Assembly (NCBI GenBank): GCA_045538555.1
Contig: JAZSRP010000004.1
Coordinates: 62,001 to 126,000, forward strand
Direction of reading: 5' to 3'
Source: Coliplasma sp045538555
Lineage (GTDB): Bacteria > Bacillota > Clostridia > Oscillospirales > CAG-382
Length of the DNA: 64,000 nucleotides
Position numbers and translations under genes: made by a program. Within the stretch, counting starts at the first letter, position 1. Each line of letters begins with the position of its first letter. The notes beneath the pieces are model-generated. The model saw only the letters and a program-made list of their open reading frames with translations, was not told the origin of the DNA and made no database searches. This document shows, one piece after another, positions 1-7,323 of the stretch.

Positions 1-1048
1 AGCTCAGAAGAAGGTGCTCAACGGCCTCGTCATTGGCGGGGCTGAGGAACATCATGCCCGATGACTCGTTGGAGTAGAGTGCGCTGCCATGGTTGGTGAG
101 ACTGCGCCACTCCGGCTTTTTGTATGCGATGGATTTTGAAAAATAAGTACGTGTGGTGGTTCCGGAATAGAAAACGGGCATCCAAACGTGAAGCTCCATG
201 CCTCTGCTGTGGCAGGAATTGATATATGCCTGAAGCACGTCAAATCCGTAAAAATCGGGGTTGTGCTCAAACATGCTGTATGCAGGCATAGGCATGATAG
301 TGGTGCAGGCGTACATGGTCTCAAGGCATATCATGTTGATGCCTGCGTCATAGCAGCGTTGAACGTAGTTGTCAACCTGGGTTGCGGTGGTTTGGGTGGG
401 GCGAATCCATACTCCGCGGTAGTCAAGAACGGGCGTATCGCGGAATAGGTCGGCAACCAGGCCGTAATCCTCTGCCAGGGTGTTGACAGTAGTCTCGTTG
501 AAAGAGCCGTATCTGTCGTACTGAGTCATGATGTTGCTGTATCTTGTTTCCAGAGAGGAGAGCTGGGAGTCTGCAGTGGAATCATAGATATAGCACAGTG
601 CTTTTGCGTTGTCTCTTGCGGCAAGCGCTTCGTTTCTTGCAACGTCAAGAATATACAGGGGAGCGGTCTCGGAGTCCACAAATGTGAGAACCTTGGTCTG
701 CTGGTTAAATGTGCACAGCATACCTGCGGTGACGTTTGCGGAGAGCCAGTCTGCCATGGTGCCGTGGCCCGAAACAACAAAGCTTCCGTCACCTGTGGGG
801 ATGGTGCTGTTGTTTCCGCCGGCATAGGAGACAACACCGTTTGTGACGGTGACCTCATATCCCCAGGCGTTGGTGCCTGTGGTGGTTCCGTGCTGGGAGT
901 TGTACACTACGAGATAGTCTGTGTAGCGGGTACAGTTGATGCCTGTTGCCGTTTGGGTAAACGTGGTTTCGGCAGCAAAACTTCCCATGGGGATCACGGA
1001 AAAAAGAACAAAAAATGCGAGCAGCAGCGGTAAAAACCTCTTTTTCAT
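1..1048 (-). CDS. Secreted GHL10-type glycosidase-like protein, partial at left edge
   Basis: Only the N-terminal ~349 residues are present; the gene runs off the left edge. ATG at 1046-1048 follows an AGAAAGGA ribosome binding site. A signal peptide (MKKRF, hydrophobic core, ending near SFA) is followed by one ~75-residue module with the motifs VVYN, NAWGYEV and VVSGHG, a helical linker, then the start of a TIM-barrel region (YRGVWIRP, MICLETMYACTTIMPMP, MELHVWMPVFY). This matches the GHL10/DUF187 glycosyl-hydrolase-like family and the neighbouring gene, whose GHL10 core has near-identical motifs. The gene lies 24 bp downstream of that paralogue, so the two probably form an operon. Substrate unknown. 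The C-terminus, including any membrane anchor, is outside the window. Confidence 0.85.
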   Translation of the reverse strand, partial: MKKRFLPLLLAFFVLFSVIPMGSFAAETTFTQTATGINCTRYTDYLVVYNSQHGTTTGTNAWGYEVTVTNGVVSYAGGNNSTIPTGDGSFVVSGHGTMADWLSANVTAGMLCTFNQQTKVLTFVDSETAPLYILDVARNEALAARDNAKALCYIYDSTADSQLSSLETRYSNIMTQYDRYGSFNETTVNTLAEDYGLVADLFRDTPVLDYRGVWIRPTQTTATQVDNYVQRCYDAGINMICLETMYACTTIMPMPAYSMFEHNPDFYGFDVLQAYINSCHSRGMELHVWMPVFYSGTTTRTYFSKSIAYKKPEWRSLTNHGSALYSNESSGMMFLSPANDEAVEHLLLS

Positions 1049-1072
1049 TTTGGTTCCTTTCTAAAAAATATT

Positions 1073-3571
1073 TTATTTTTTCTTCTTGTTGAGGATAATA
1101 AATATAATCAGAGCAATGATTGCGGCAACGGAGACGGAAATGCAGATGATGGGAACAATATTGGAGGGTTTGCTGTCATCTCCGGTCTGCTCGTCAGAGG
1201 GATTGCTCTCTGCAGGGGCGGAAACGTCCTGAGTGACGTCATCGCTTTCTGAGTCGGGAGAGGAGAAATCCGGAACATCGGAGAGGTCCAATTCCTTGTC
1301 GTATACTCTGCACACTTTGATGGCGTATTCGATGTCTGCAAGAATCACGTCTCTTGCGTTTTTGTCCATCTCTGTGCTGTTTATCAGCGAAACAAGTGCG
1401 TTGTACTCGGAAGAACCGATAGAGCAATCGGATGCGGTGCCCTTCAATGCGTCAATGGCAGAAAGGATGGCGTTTGCATCTCCGGTGATGGCGCCCTGAG
1501 GAACGATGATGTCGTTGATGCGTTTTTTTGCATAGTCAAGCATGGTGGCTACGGTTCTCTCGGGGTAGAGTGCGGGAGGAAGCGCGGTGTCACGGTATGC
1601 ACCGTTTTTGAGGAGCGCGCCTGTGTTTTTGGACAAGTATTTGCCTGATTCGAAAAATACGGATCCGTCGGTGCGGAGTGAAATGTTGTCCGAAACCTGA
1701 TCCTGCATATCGTTGGGGGTCAGCTCTGCCATAAAGATACCCAGACCGGGGGCAATAAAGGTGTTGTTTCCGCAGTTTTCTACCTGCTCCTCGATCTCGT
1801 CCTCAAATCCGTAACCGTATGCCATGGGATGGAGAAGGTCGATATAACCCTTTTCAAGCCATGTCATATAGTCCTGGTAGTTGCTCTGCTTTGCCTCGTT
1901 GGGCTCGGGAACAACGTCGGCAGAGAGCAAAACGTCGGGGGCAACCGTGTCAACCAGCTTGCGGATTCGGGCGACAAAATCCGTGATAACATCGCAGCGG
2001 AACTGTACCCAATCCTTCCAGTAGGGAGCGTATGTATTGTAGGTAGGTGTCACACCGTATTTGTCCGCAAATGCCTGGAGCAGATCCTGGTTGTAGCCAA
2101 GATCCATCTCGGCGGTACGGGAATAAAATCTGATATAGTCAAGCTGGAATCCGTCAATATCGTAGTTTTTGAGAATATATTCGTAGGTTCCCAGCAGAAA
2201 TTCCTGAACCTCTTTGTTGTAAGGGTTGAGCATTGCGTATCCCTCAGTGTCAGCGGGCATTGAGCCGCCGGTGGAGGGTTTTGAGAGCCATTCCGGCTTT
2301 TTGAAAGCAACGCTGCGGGTATAATAGGAGTGGCCGCCGTCTGCAACGTAAAAGATGGGAAGCCAGATGTGAAGCTCCATATCTCTTGCGTGGCAAGCGT
2401 CAATGTATGCCTGCAAGAGGTCAAATCCTTTCAGAGAGGGATTCTGTTCAAAAAGACTTCCCTCGGGCATGGGCATGATCATGGTGCAGGCATAGAGAGT
2501 CTCAACGCTGATCATGTTGATGCCGTTCTTCTTCAGCTCGTCAACGTATTCTTCCACGTCCTCTTTGTTTTTCTGTCCCTCCGGTCTGATCCAGACACCG
2601 CGGTATTCCACGGGACGGCTCTCGGAGAGGAGAAGCAGGGTCTGCTTGGAATCCTCGTTGATCTGCTGACAGGATTTTGCAAAAGCGTTGGCATTTTTGT
2701 CCTTTTTCAGCTTTGCGGAAGCATCATTCAGAGCGGTTTCCAGAGCGTTGATGGAGGCAAGCGCCGCATCAAAATCAATGAGGCGGTACTCTGCCTGCGC
2801 CTTAGCGTATTCCTGTTTGACAGCGTCAATAGTAAGCTGTGTGCCGTATTTTGCGGAGTCCTCGTCATAGGTGAGAGTGAGCTCCTGTTTGGATGCAACG
2901 TAGGAGACCTTCATTCCCAATACCACGTTTTCCTTGATCCATTCGGAGGAAGCGCCGTGTCCGGAAATAACAATGCTGCCTGCTCCCTTGGGGATGGCGT
3001 TGTTGTTTCCGCCGATGGAGGTGACCACGCCCTCGGTTACCACAACCTCGTATCCCCAGTCGTTTGTCTGTGTGGTTGCTCCGAATTTTTGGGTATAGAT
3101 AACCAAAAAGTCAGCGTCTCTGACACAGTCGGAGCCATTGTATTTTTTTGTGATGGAATAGAACAGCTCGGGCTCGATGGGCTTGTCGGAAACGGTGACG
3201 GTTCCTGCGTCGTTGACATAAACATAGTCGCCCAGCGAGATATTTTCTTTGATCCAGGTGCCCATGTTTTTGCCGCCCTCCTCAGCCATGTCATGGCCGG
3301 AGAGAACAAAACCGTTTGAGGGAATGTTTGCATCGCCAACAAAGAATTCGACTGCAACGTCGTTCTCGATGACAACCTCGTAGCCCCAGTTGTTGGTTTT
3401 TGTGGAGGGGCCGAAATCGGGGGTGTAAACAATAAGCTGGCCCCCGCCTCTGACGGAGTTGAATCCGTCGGCCTGAACCTTGGTTTCTTTTGCGCTTGCG
3501 GACAGAGGAACCGCCGCCAGCAAAAGCATCAGGGTGAGAATCATGCAAATGATGCGTGACAGGTTTTTCAT
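1073..3571 (-). CDS. Membrane-anchored GHL10-type glycosidase-like protein with two N-terminal modules
   Basis: 832 residues from the ATG at 3571, which follows AAAGGA; the open frame extends 15 codons further up without a ribosome site. Order: signal peptide (1-27); two copies of a ~90-residue module (about 35-125 and 135-225) each with IVYT, N-WGYEV and SGH; a Lys/Ala-rich helical stretch; a GHL10/DUF187 TIM barrel from about 320 (YRGVWIRPEG, DIDGFQLDYIRFY, LLSADVVPEP, LLHPMAYGYG); a helical region; a Ser/Asp/Glu-rich linker; one membrane segment; final KKKK. The Asp/Glu residues at DGFQLDYIRF and SADVVPEP sit where catalytic acids lie in related TIM-barrel hydrolases. It is likely held on the outer face of the membrane and acts on an extracellular glycan. 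Activity is inferred from family only. Confidence 0.88.
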   Translation of the reverse strand: MKNLSRIICMILTLMLLLAAVPLSASAKETKVQADGFNSVRGGGQLIVYTPDFGPSTKTNNWGYEVVIENDVAVEFFVGDANIPSNGFVLSGHDMAEEGGKNMGTWIKENISLGDYVYVNDAGTVTVSDKPIEPELFYSITKKYNGSDCVRDADFLVIYTQKFGATTQTNDWGYEVVVTEGVVTSIGGNNNAIPKGAGSIVISGHGASSEWIKENVVLGMKVSYVASKQELTLTYDEDSAKYGTQLTIDAVKQEYAKAQAEYRLIDFDAALASINALETALNDASAKLKKDKNANAFAKSCQQINEDSKQTLLLLSESRPVEYRGVWIRPEGQKNKEDVEEYVDELKKNGINMISVETLYACTMIMPMPEGSLFEQNPSLKGFDLLQAYIDACHARDMELHIWLPIFYVADGGHSYYTRSVAFKKPEWLSKPSTGGSMPADTEGYAMLNPYNKEVQEFLLGTYEYILKNYDIDGFQLDYIRFYSRTAEMDLGYNQDLLQAFADKYGVTPTYNTYAPYWKDWVQFRCDVITDFVARIRKLVDTVAPDVLLSADVVPEPNEAKQSNYQDYMTWLEKGYIDLLHPMAYGYGFEDEIEEQVENCGNNTFIAPGLGIFMAELTPNDMQDQVSDNISLRTDGSVFFESGKYLSKNTGALLKNGAYRDTALPPALYPERTVATMLDYAKKRINDIIVPQGAITGDANAILSAIDALKGTASDCSIGSSEYNALVSLINSTEMDKNARDVILADIEYAIKVCRVYDKELDLSDVPDFSSPDSESDDVTQDVSAPAESNPSDEQTGDDSKPSNIVPIICISVSVAAIIALIIFIILNKKKK

Positions 3572-3622
3572 GAGATGTTCCTTTCGGTTGATTATATATT
3601 TTTTTCTTAACTTCAAATTAAA

Positions 3623-4717
3623 TCAGACGTTAAATCTGAAAAGTACCACGTCGCCGTCCTTCATGACGTACTCCTTGCCCTCACTGCGGACAAGCCCTGC
3701 CTCTTTGCAGGCGGAAAGTGAGCCCTTTTCTGCCAGAGTGTCAAAGGGAACCACCTCTGCACGGATAAATCCGCGTTCAAAGTCGGTATGAATCTTTCCT
3801 GCCGCACCGGGTGCAATTGTGCAGTTTTTGATAGTCCATGCACGGACCTCCGGCTCTCCTGCGGTGAGAAAGCTGATGAGTCCCAGCAGAGCGTAGGACG
3901 CCTTGATGAGTTTGTCAAGTCCTGTCTCGGTGACGCCCAAATCCGAAAGGTATGCCTGCTGCTCCTCTGGATCAAGCTCGCACAGCTCCGCCTCGGTCTC
4001 GGCGCAGACGGCGATGATCTGGGAGTTTTCGTTTTTTACCGCCTCCTTGAGACGGCAGTAGTAGGGATTTTCTTCAGGATCTTTTGCCAGATCCTCCTCC
4101 GAGATGTTTGCACAGTAAATCACAGGTTTTCCCGACAAAAGGGGAACGGTTGCCAGCAGTTCGCTCTCCGATTCCGTGAGGGGAATGTTGCGTGCGGGAA
4201 CACCTCTCGTGAGCTGGTCACAGACTTTTTTGAGAATTTCGGCAGAAACAAGTGCGCTCTTGTCGCCTTTTGCCTGTTTTGTGTATCTGTCGATCTGACG
4301 CTCCAGCACCTCGATGTCCGACAGGATAAGCTCTGTGTTGATGGTATCCACGTCCCGCTCCGGGTTGACCGAATCCTCCACGTGCACGATCTTGCTGCCG
4401 CCAAAGCAGCGCACAACGTGTACGATGGCGTCCACTTCACGAATATGTGCCAAAAATTTGTTACCCAGCCCCTCGCCCTGAGAGGCGCCCTTTACCAGTC
4501 CGGCAATGTCAACAAACTCTACCGTGGCATAGGTAATTTTTTTTGGGTTGTATATCTCTGCCAGACGGTCGATACGCTCGTCGGGGACGGGCACAATACC
4601 CACGTTTGGATCGATGGTACAAAAAGGATAGTTTGCGCTCTCTGCGCCCGCCTTTGTCAGTGCGTTAAAAAGTGTGCTTTTGCCCACGTTTGGCAGGCCG
4701 ACGATACCCAGTTTCAT
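3623..4717 (-). CDS. ychF: Redox-regulated ATPase YchF (Obg-like)
   Basis: 364 residues, the usual family length. P-loop GLPNVGKST at the N-terminus with the family's hydrophobic context, NYPFCTIDPNVG switch region, DIAGLVKGASQGEGLGN (G3), and the C-terminal TGS-like domain ending VVLFRFNV. YchF is a cytosolic ATPase of the TRAFAC class that binds ribosomes and is linked to translation and stress response; it prefers ATP over GTP. ATG at 4717 follows GGAG. It is followed 51 bp downstream by the GHL10 pair on the same strand, with a TATAAT-like element at 3591-3596, so that pair may have its own promoter. Confidence 0.97.
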   Translation of the reverse strand: MKLGIVGLPNVGKSTLFNALTKAGAESANYPFCTIDPNVGIVPVPDERIDRLAEIYNPKKITYATVEFVDIAGLVKGASQGEGLGNKFLAHIREVDAIVHVVRCFGGSKIVHVEDSVNPERDVDTINTELILSDIEVLERQIDRYTKQAKGDKSALVSAEILKKVCDQLTRGVPARNIPLTESESELLATVPLLSGKPVIYCANISEEDLAKDPEENPYYCRLKEAVKNENSQIIAVCAETEAELCELDPEEQQAYLSDLGVTETGLDKLIKASYALLGLISFLTAGEPEVRAWTIKNCTIAPGAAGKIHTDFERGFIRAEVVPFDTLAEKGSLSACKEAGLVRSEGKEYVMKDGDVVLFRFNV

Positions 4718-4889
4718 TTTGCTCTCCTTCTACAAAAAAACACGAAAAAGTCAATAAATGCCAAAAATATAAATATATTTAATCAAATAATTATATAACA
4801 CAACCCGCCGATATGCAATATATAATTTTTTGTAATATTTAACGATATGTTAATTTTAATAAAAATATCAAACAGTTTTAAAATAATCA

Positions 4890-4918
4890 TTGACAATCAA
4901 GGATATAAGTGGTAATAT
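4890..4918 (+). promoter_or_regulatory. Sigma-A type promoter of the response regulator gene
   Basis: TTGACA at 4890-4895, a 17-base spacer, TAATAT at 4913-4918, 57 bases before the start codon. The rest of the AT-rich divergent region 4718-4889 shows no gene. Confidence 0.7.
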
Positions 4919-4975
4919 TTTGAGTGAAAAGAGTTTTTATTAAAAAATAAATATATGAATGAAAGAGGAAACATC

Positions 4976-5668
4976 ATGGTCACAAAAATACTTGTCATCG
5001 ATGACGATACAAACATCTGCGATCTTTTGCGCATGTATCTCGAAAAAGAGGGGTATGAGGTTCGTACAGCCAATGACGGGCAGGAGGGCATCACCGCTTT
5101 TCGGATGTATGAGCCCGACCTTGTTTTGCTGGACATCATGATGCCAAAAAAGGACGGCTGGCAGATATGCCGTGAGATCAGGGAGCATTCCTCCAAGCCC
5201 ATCATTATGATCTCCGCAAAGGGTGAGACCATTGACAAGGTGCTTGGTCTGGAGCTGGGTGCCGACGACTATATCGTCAAACCCTTGGATATGAAAGAAG
5301 TTTTTGCCAGAGTAAAAGCAGTGCTTCGCCGCTACGCAAAGCACGATACCTCCGACGGAGAGCTGATCAAGTTTGACAACCTCGAGATCTCCCTGCAAAA
5401 ATATGAGCTCAAGGTAAAAGGCAAGGTGGTCGACCTGCCTCCCAAGGAGCTGGAGCTGATTTATTTTCTGGCATCCAATTACAACCGCGTGTTCACCCGC
5501 GACCAGCTGCTTGACAAGGTGTGGGGCTTTGATTATCTTGGTGACAGTCGTACGGTTGACGTGCACATCAAGCGCCTGCGTGAAAAGCTGGACAACGCAT
5601 CCGAGACATGGACTCTCAAGACCATCTGGGGCGTTGGCTACAAATTTGAGGTTATCTCCGAGAGCTGA
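4976..5668 (+). CDS. OmpR/PhoB-family response regulator (orphan)
   Basis: 230 residues. Receiver domain (1-115) with the acidic pair at D9-D10, phospho-acceptor D53 in VLLDIMMP, Thr/Ser and Lys switch positions (MISAKG, VKPLD); winged-helix DNA-binding domain (about 130-228) with KELELIYFLASN and the WG-DYLGDSRTVDVHIKRLR recognition region. ATG at 4976 follows GAGGAA, and is preferred to the in-frame ATG at 4955 that has no ribosome site. It should bind DNA when phosphorylated. No histidine kinase lies on either side: upstream is divergent ychF and downstream is a tRNA. The partner kinase must be encoded elsewhere or the protein is controlled another way. Confidence 0.93.
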   Translation: MVTKILVIDDDTNICDLLRMYLEKEGYEVRTANDGQEGITAFRMYEPDLVLLDIMMPKKDGWQICREIREHSSKPIIMISAKGETIDKVLGLELGADDYIVKPLDMKEVFARVKAVLRRYAKHDTSDGELIKFDNLEISLQKYELKVKGKVVDLPPKELELIYFLASNYNRVFTRDQLLDKVWGFDYLGDSRTVDVHIKRLREKLDNASETWTLKTIWGVGYKFEVISES

Positions 5669-5724
5669 ACAAAAAACGATAATAGCATCAAAAATCATTC
5701 TTCTCCAAAAAATGCAAAAAACCA

Positions 5725-5753
5725 TTGACATTTATTTTGGTGTATGATATGAT
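5725..5753 (+). promoter_or_regulatory. Promoter of tRNA-Ala
   Basis: TTGACA at 5725-5730, 17 bases, TATGAT at 5748-5753, eleven bases before the mature 5' end of the tRNA. Confidence 0.75.
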
Positions 5754-5763
5754 TTTTGGGCAC

Positions 5764-5839
5764 GGGGCATTAGCGCAGTTGGGAGCGCACAACACTGGCA
5801 GTGTTGGGGTCAGGGGTTCGAATCCCCTATGCTCCACCA
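5764..5839 (+). tRNA. tRNA-Ala (anticodon GGC)
   Basis: 76 bases including encoded CCA. Acceptor stem GGGGCAT with ATGCTCC (one G-T pair), D-arm GCGC/GCGC, anticodon stem CAACA/TGTTG around the loop CTGGCAG (anticodon GGC), T-loop TTCGAAT. A terminator and a hairpin array follow directly. Confidence 0.97.
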
Positions 5840-5840
5840 G

Positions 5841-5871
5841 AAAAAAGCATCGACTTTGTCGGTGCTTTTTT
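5841..5871 (+). terminator. Intrinsic terminator of tRNA-Ala
   Basis: A-run, stem AGCATCGAC/GTCGGTGCT with a TTT loop, then a T-run. The same 31-base sequence follows tRNA-Ser at 41241-41271 on the other strand, so it belongs to the duplicated segment that also carries the hairpin array. Confidence 0.85.
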
Positions 5872-6045
5872 CAACTAAATCCACCCTTGCGGGTGGGTGA
5901 AATCGCCTTCGACGATGAAATCCAACTTCGTTGGATGAAATCCGCCTCGACGGCGGATGGGTGGATTTAATTTCATCTGAGGCAAAGCCGAAGATTTCAT
6001 CAGCTTTAGCTGATTTCATCCTTGCGTCAGCAAGGATTTCATTTT
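5872..6045 (+). repeat. tRNA-tail hairpin array, copy 1 (type A)
   Basis: Begins CAACTAAATCC directly after the terminator T-run. Left half: outer stem AAATCCACCC (5877-5886) with GGGTGGATTT (5959-5968) enclosing small hairpins (for example ATCCAAC/GTTGGAT and ATCCGCC/GGCGGAT) joined by GATGAAATC. Right half: hairpins (ATCAGC/GCTGAT, ATCCTTGC/GCAAGGAT) joined by GATTTCATC, the reverse complement of the first joint. Closely matches copy 4 (41069-41240) and, in its left half, copies 2 and 3. Similarity with copy 4 continues to about 6100. No transposase gene is present. Long open frames through it are by-products of the repeats. Confidence 0.85.
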
Positions 6046-6108
6046 ATGTAAGAGTTCGAATTCATACGCAAAACTGCCGAAAATATCTTTTTTGTGGCCC
6101 ATAGACAT
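6016..6108 (-). CDS. Possible 30-residue peptide from the flank of hairpin array copy 1
   Basis: On the strand opposite the tRNA, ATG at 6106-6108 follows AAAGAGG at a spacing of 8 and opens a 30-codon frame containing KDIFGSFAYEFELLHKMK and ending TQG-stop inside the first hairpin of the array. The flank of copy 4 (41013-41096) encodes a closely similar string, with KDIFDVFAYEFELLQKMK and the same TQG-stop. Several differences between the two are silent third-base changes (TTC/TTT), hinting at coding constraint. I recognise no family. It could also be the preserved end of an older gene captured with the repeat. Low confidence as a functional gene. Confidence 0.3.
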   Translation of the reverse strand: MSMGHKKDIFGSFAYEFELLHKMKSLLTQG

Positions 6109-6110
6109 GT

Positions 6111-6150
6111 AAAAAACCTCTTTTGTCTACCGGACAAAAGGGACTTTTTT
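6111..6150 (+). terminator. Terminator-like hairpin before the type B array
   Basis: A-run, core TTTTGTC-TACCG-GACAAAA, imperfect outer arms, T-run at 6145-6150. The GTC-TACCG-GAC core is that of the tRNA-Leu terminator and close to that of tRNA-Val, so this may be the remains of a tRNA terminator. It separates array copy 1 from the type B array. Confidence 0.5.
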
Positions 6151-6303
6151 CAATGATATCCGTTCCCTTCGGTCACGGATGATATACCCTGCGGGTGTGA
6201 TATCTGCTTCGCAGATGATATACGCTTCGCGTATGAAGGAACGGATATTAAATCATGCTTGCGTAGCAAGTATATCATATCGCGCAAGCGATATGTCATT
6301 GAA
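6151..6303 (+). repeat. Hairpin array, type B
   Basis: Same plan as the type A arrays but a different sequence. It starts CAATGATATCC right after a T-run. Outer stem GATATCCGTTCC (6155-6166) pairs with GGAACGGATAT (6238-6248) around small hairpins (ATCTGC/GCAGAT, ATACGC/GCGTAT) joined by GATGATATAC or a close variant. The right half has hairpins such as CTTGC/GCAAG and ATATCGC/GCGATAT. It ends CATTGAAA, as copy 2 does. The last bases form the -35 box of the next gene. Confidence 0.75.
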
Positions 6304-6327
6304 AAGTGTGTTGTTTTGTGATATAAT
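6299..6327 (+). promoter_or_regulatory. Promoter whose -35 lies in the end of the type B array
   Basis: TTGAAA at 6299-6304, 17 bases, TATAAT at 6322-6327, then 34 bases to the ATG at 6362. The -35 is part of the terminal CATTGAAA of the array. Confidence 0.75.
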
Positions 6328-6361
6328 CGGTTGAAGAAAAAAGATCGGGGAAGCGAAGCAA

Positions 6362-7222
6362 ATGAAAATTTCCACAGAGATCAGATCCTCTGCTCGATAC
6401 GTGGGTGAGGAAAAAGCGGTTGAGCTGGTTGCAAAAGCAGGTTTTGATGCATGGGATTTTTCCATGCTGTGTATGGTGAATTATGATTGGGGAACGGGAC
6501 GTTGCTCTCCCTGCTCCCATCCTCTGGCAGGAAAGGATTATGTTTCATTTGCAAAAAAACTGAGGCATATCGGAGAGGAATGCGGTATTGTCTGCAATCA
6601 GTCTCATGCGCCCTATCCCACCTATTGCCGTGATATCAGAGACTGCTTTGAGCGATCCTTGGAATGTACCGCCGAGGCAGGCGGAGAGATATGCGTCATC
6701 CATCCCGACAATTACAAAACCGCTGCCGAAAACGCAGAGATGTATTTTGAGCTGCTTCCTGTTGCAAAGCAATACGGCGTAAAAATAGCTGCCGAGAATA
6801 TGTGGTCGTGGAGCAACGTGACAAAAAGCGCCTCTGCTGCCGCCTGCTCGGATCCAACGAGCTTTTTGGAGCATCTTGAGCAGGTGAACGACCCGTTTTT
6901 TGTTGCCTGCCTTGATATCGGCCATGCAGAGCTTTTTGGTCTTGATACGGATGCCTGCAGTATGATCGAATCGCTGGGAGCATATCTTCAGGCCCTTCAT
7001 ATCCACGACAATGACAAAAAAGGCGATCTTCACCTTGCGCCTTTTTCGGGGATGCTTGACCTGCCCTCCATTGCCTGCGCTTTGAGAAAAAACGGTTATA
7101 GCGGATACCTGACACTTGAGTCCTGCTCCCACCTGAACGGCTTTGATGCCGACACGGTTCACATAGGACTTGGGGAGCTGTATTACCGTGCAAAGCGGTT
7201 TGAAGAGTTGGTTGTGGGATAA
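6362..7222 (+). CDS. Sugar phosphate isomerase/epimerase-like TIM barrel protein
   Basis: 286 residues of the xylose-isomerase-like / AP-endonuclease-2 TIM-barrel superfamily. Metal-ligand-type motifs are in the expected order: HPDNYK, AAENMW, CLDIGHAEL, HIHDNDKKGD and a final TLESCSH. Members isomerise or epimerise sugars and their phosphates or polyols with a divalent metal; the substrate cannot be told from sequence. ATG at 6362 has a weak upstream GGGGAAG. It is expressed alone from the promoter at 6299-6327, formed partly by the hairpin array, with the array and tRNA upstream and an unrelated regulator operon downstream. Confidence 0.88.
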   Translation: MKISTEIRSSARYVGEEKAVELVAKAGFDAWDFSMLCMVNYDWGTGRCSPCSHPLAGKDYVSFAKKLRHIGEECGIVCNQSHAPYPTYCRDIRDCFERSLECTAEAGGEICVIHPDNYKTAAENAEMYFELLPVAKQYGVKIAAENMWSWSNVTKSASAAACSDPTSFLEHLEQVNDPFFVACLDIGHAELFGLDTDACSMIESLGAYLQALHIHDNDKKGDLHLAPFSGMLDLPSIACALRKNGYSGYLTLESCSHLNGFDADTVHIGLGELYYRAKRFEELVVG

Positions 7223-7244
7223 TTTGGTTTTTTTGAAAAAGCTA

Positions 7245-7299
7245 TTGACACATAAAAATATTCGTGCTACATTAAGTGTGCTACTGTAAATAGCACACT
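7245..7299 (+). promoter_or_regulatory. Promoter and palindromic operator of the GntR-ABC operon
   Basis: TTGACA (7245-7250), 17 bases, TACATT (7268-7273). Directly after it lies a perfect inverted repeat, AGTGTGCTA (7275-7283) and TAGCACACT (7291-7299), seven bases apart, covering the expected transcription start. This is the layout of an autoregulated YtrA-type GntR operon; the regulator is the first gene. The repeat followed by T-rich sequence could also act as an attenuator. Confidence 0.8.
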
Positions 7300-7323
7300 T
7301 TTGTTATTTTTGAGGTAAAAGAG

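Noticed and set aside
6046..6110. Remnant tRNA before the type B array
   Set aside because: GAGTTCGAATTC resembles a T-loop, but its arms do not pair and no acceptor or anticodon stem is found.
5872..6303. CRISPR array
   Set aside because: Units are palindromic hairpins of varying sequence with 9-base links; there are no constant 24-40-base repeats with unique spacers, and no cas genes.
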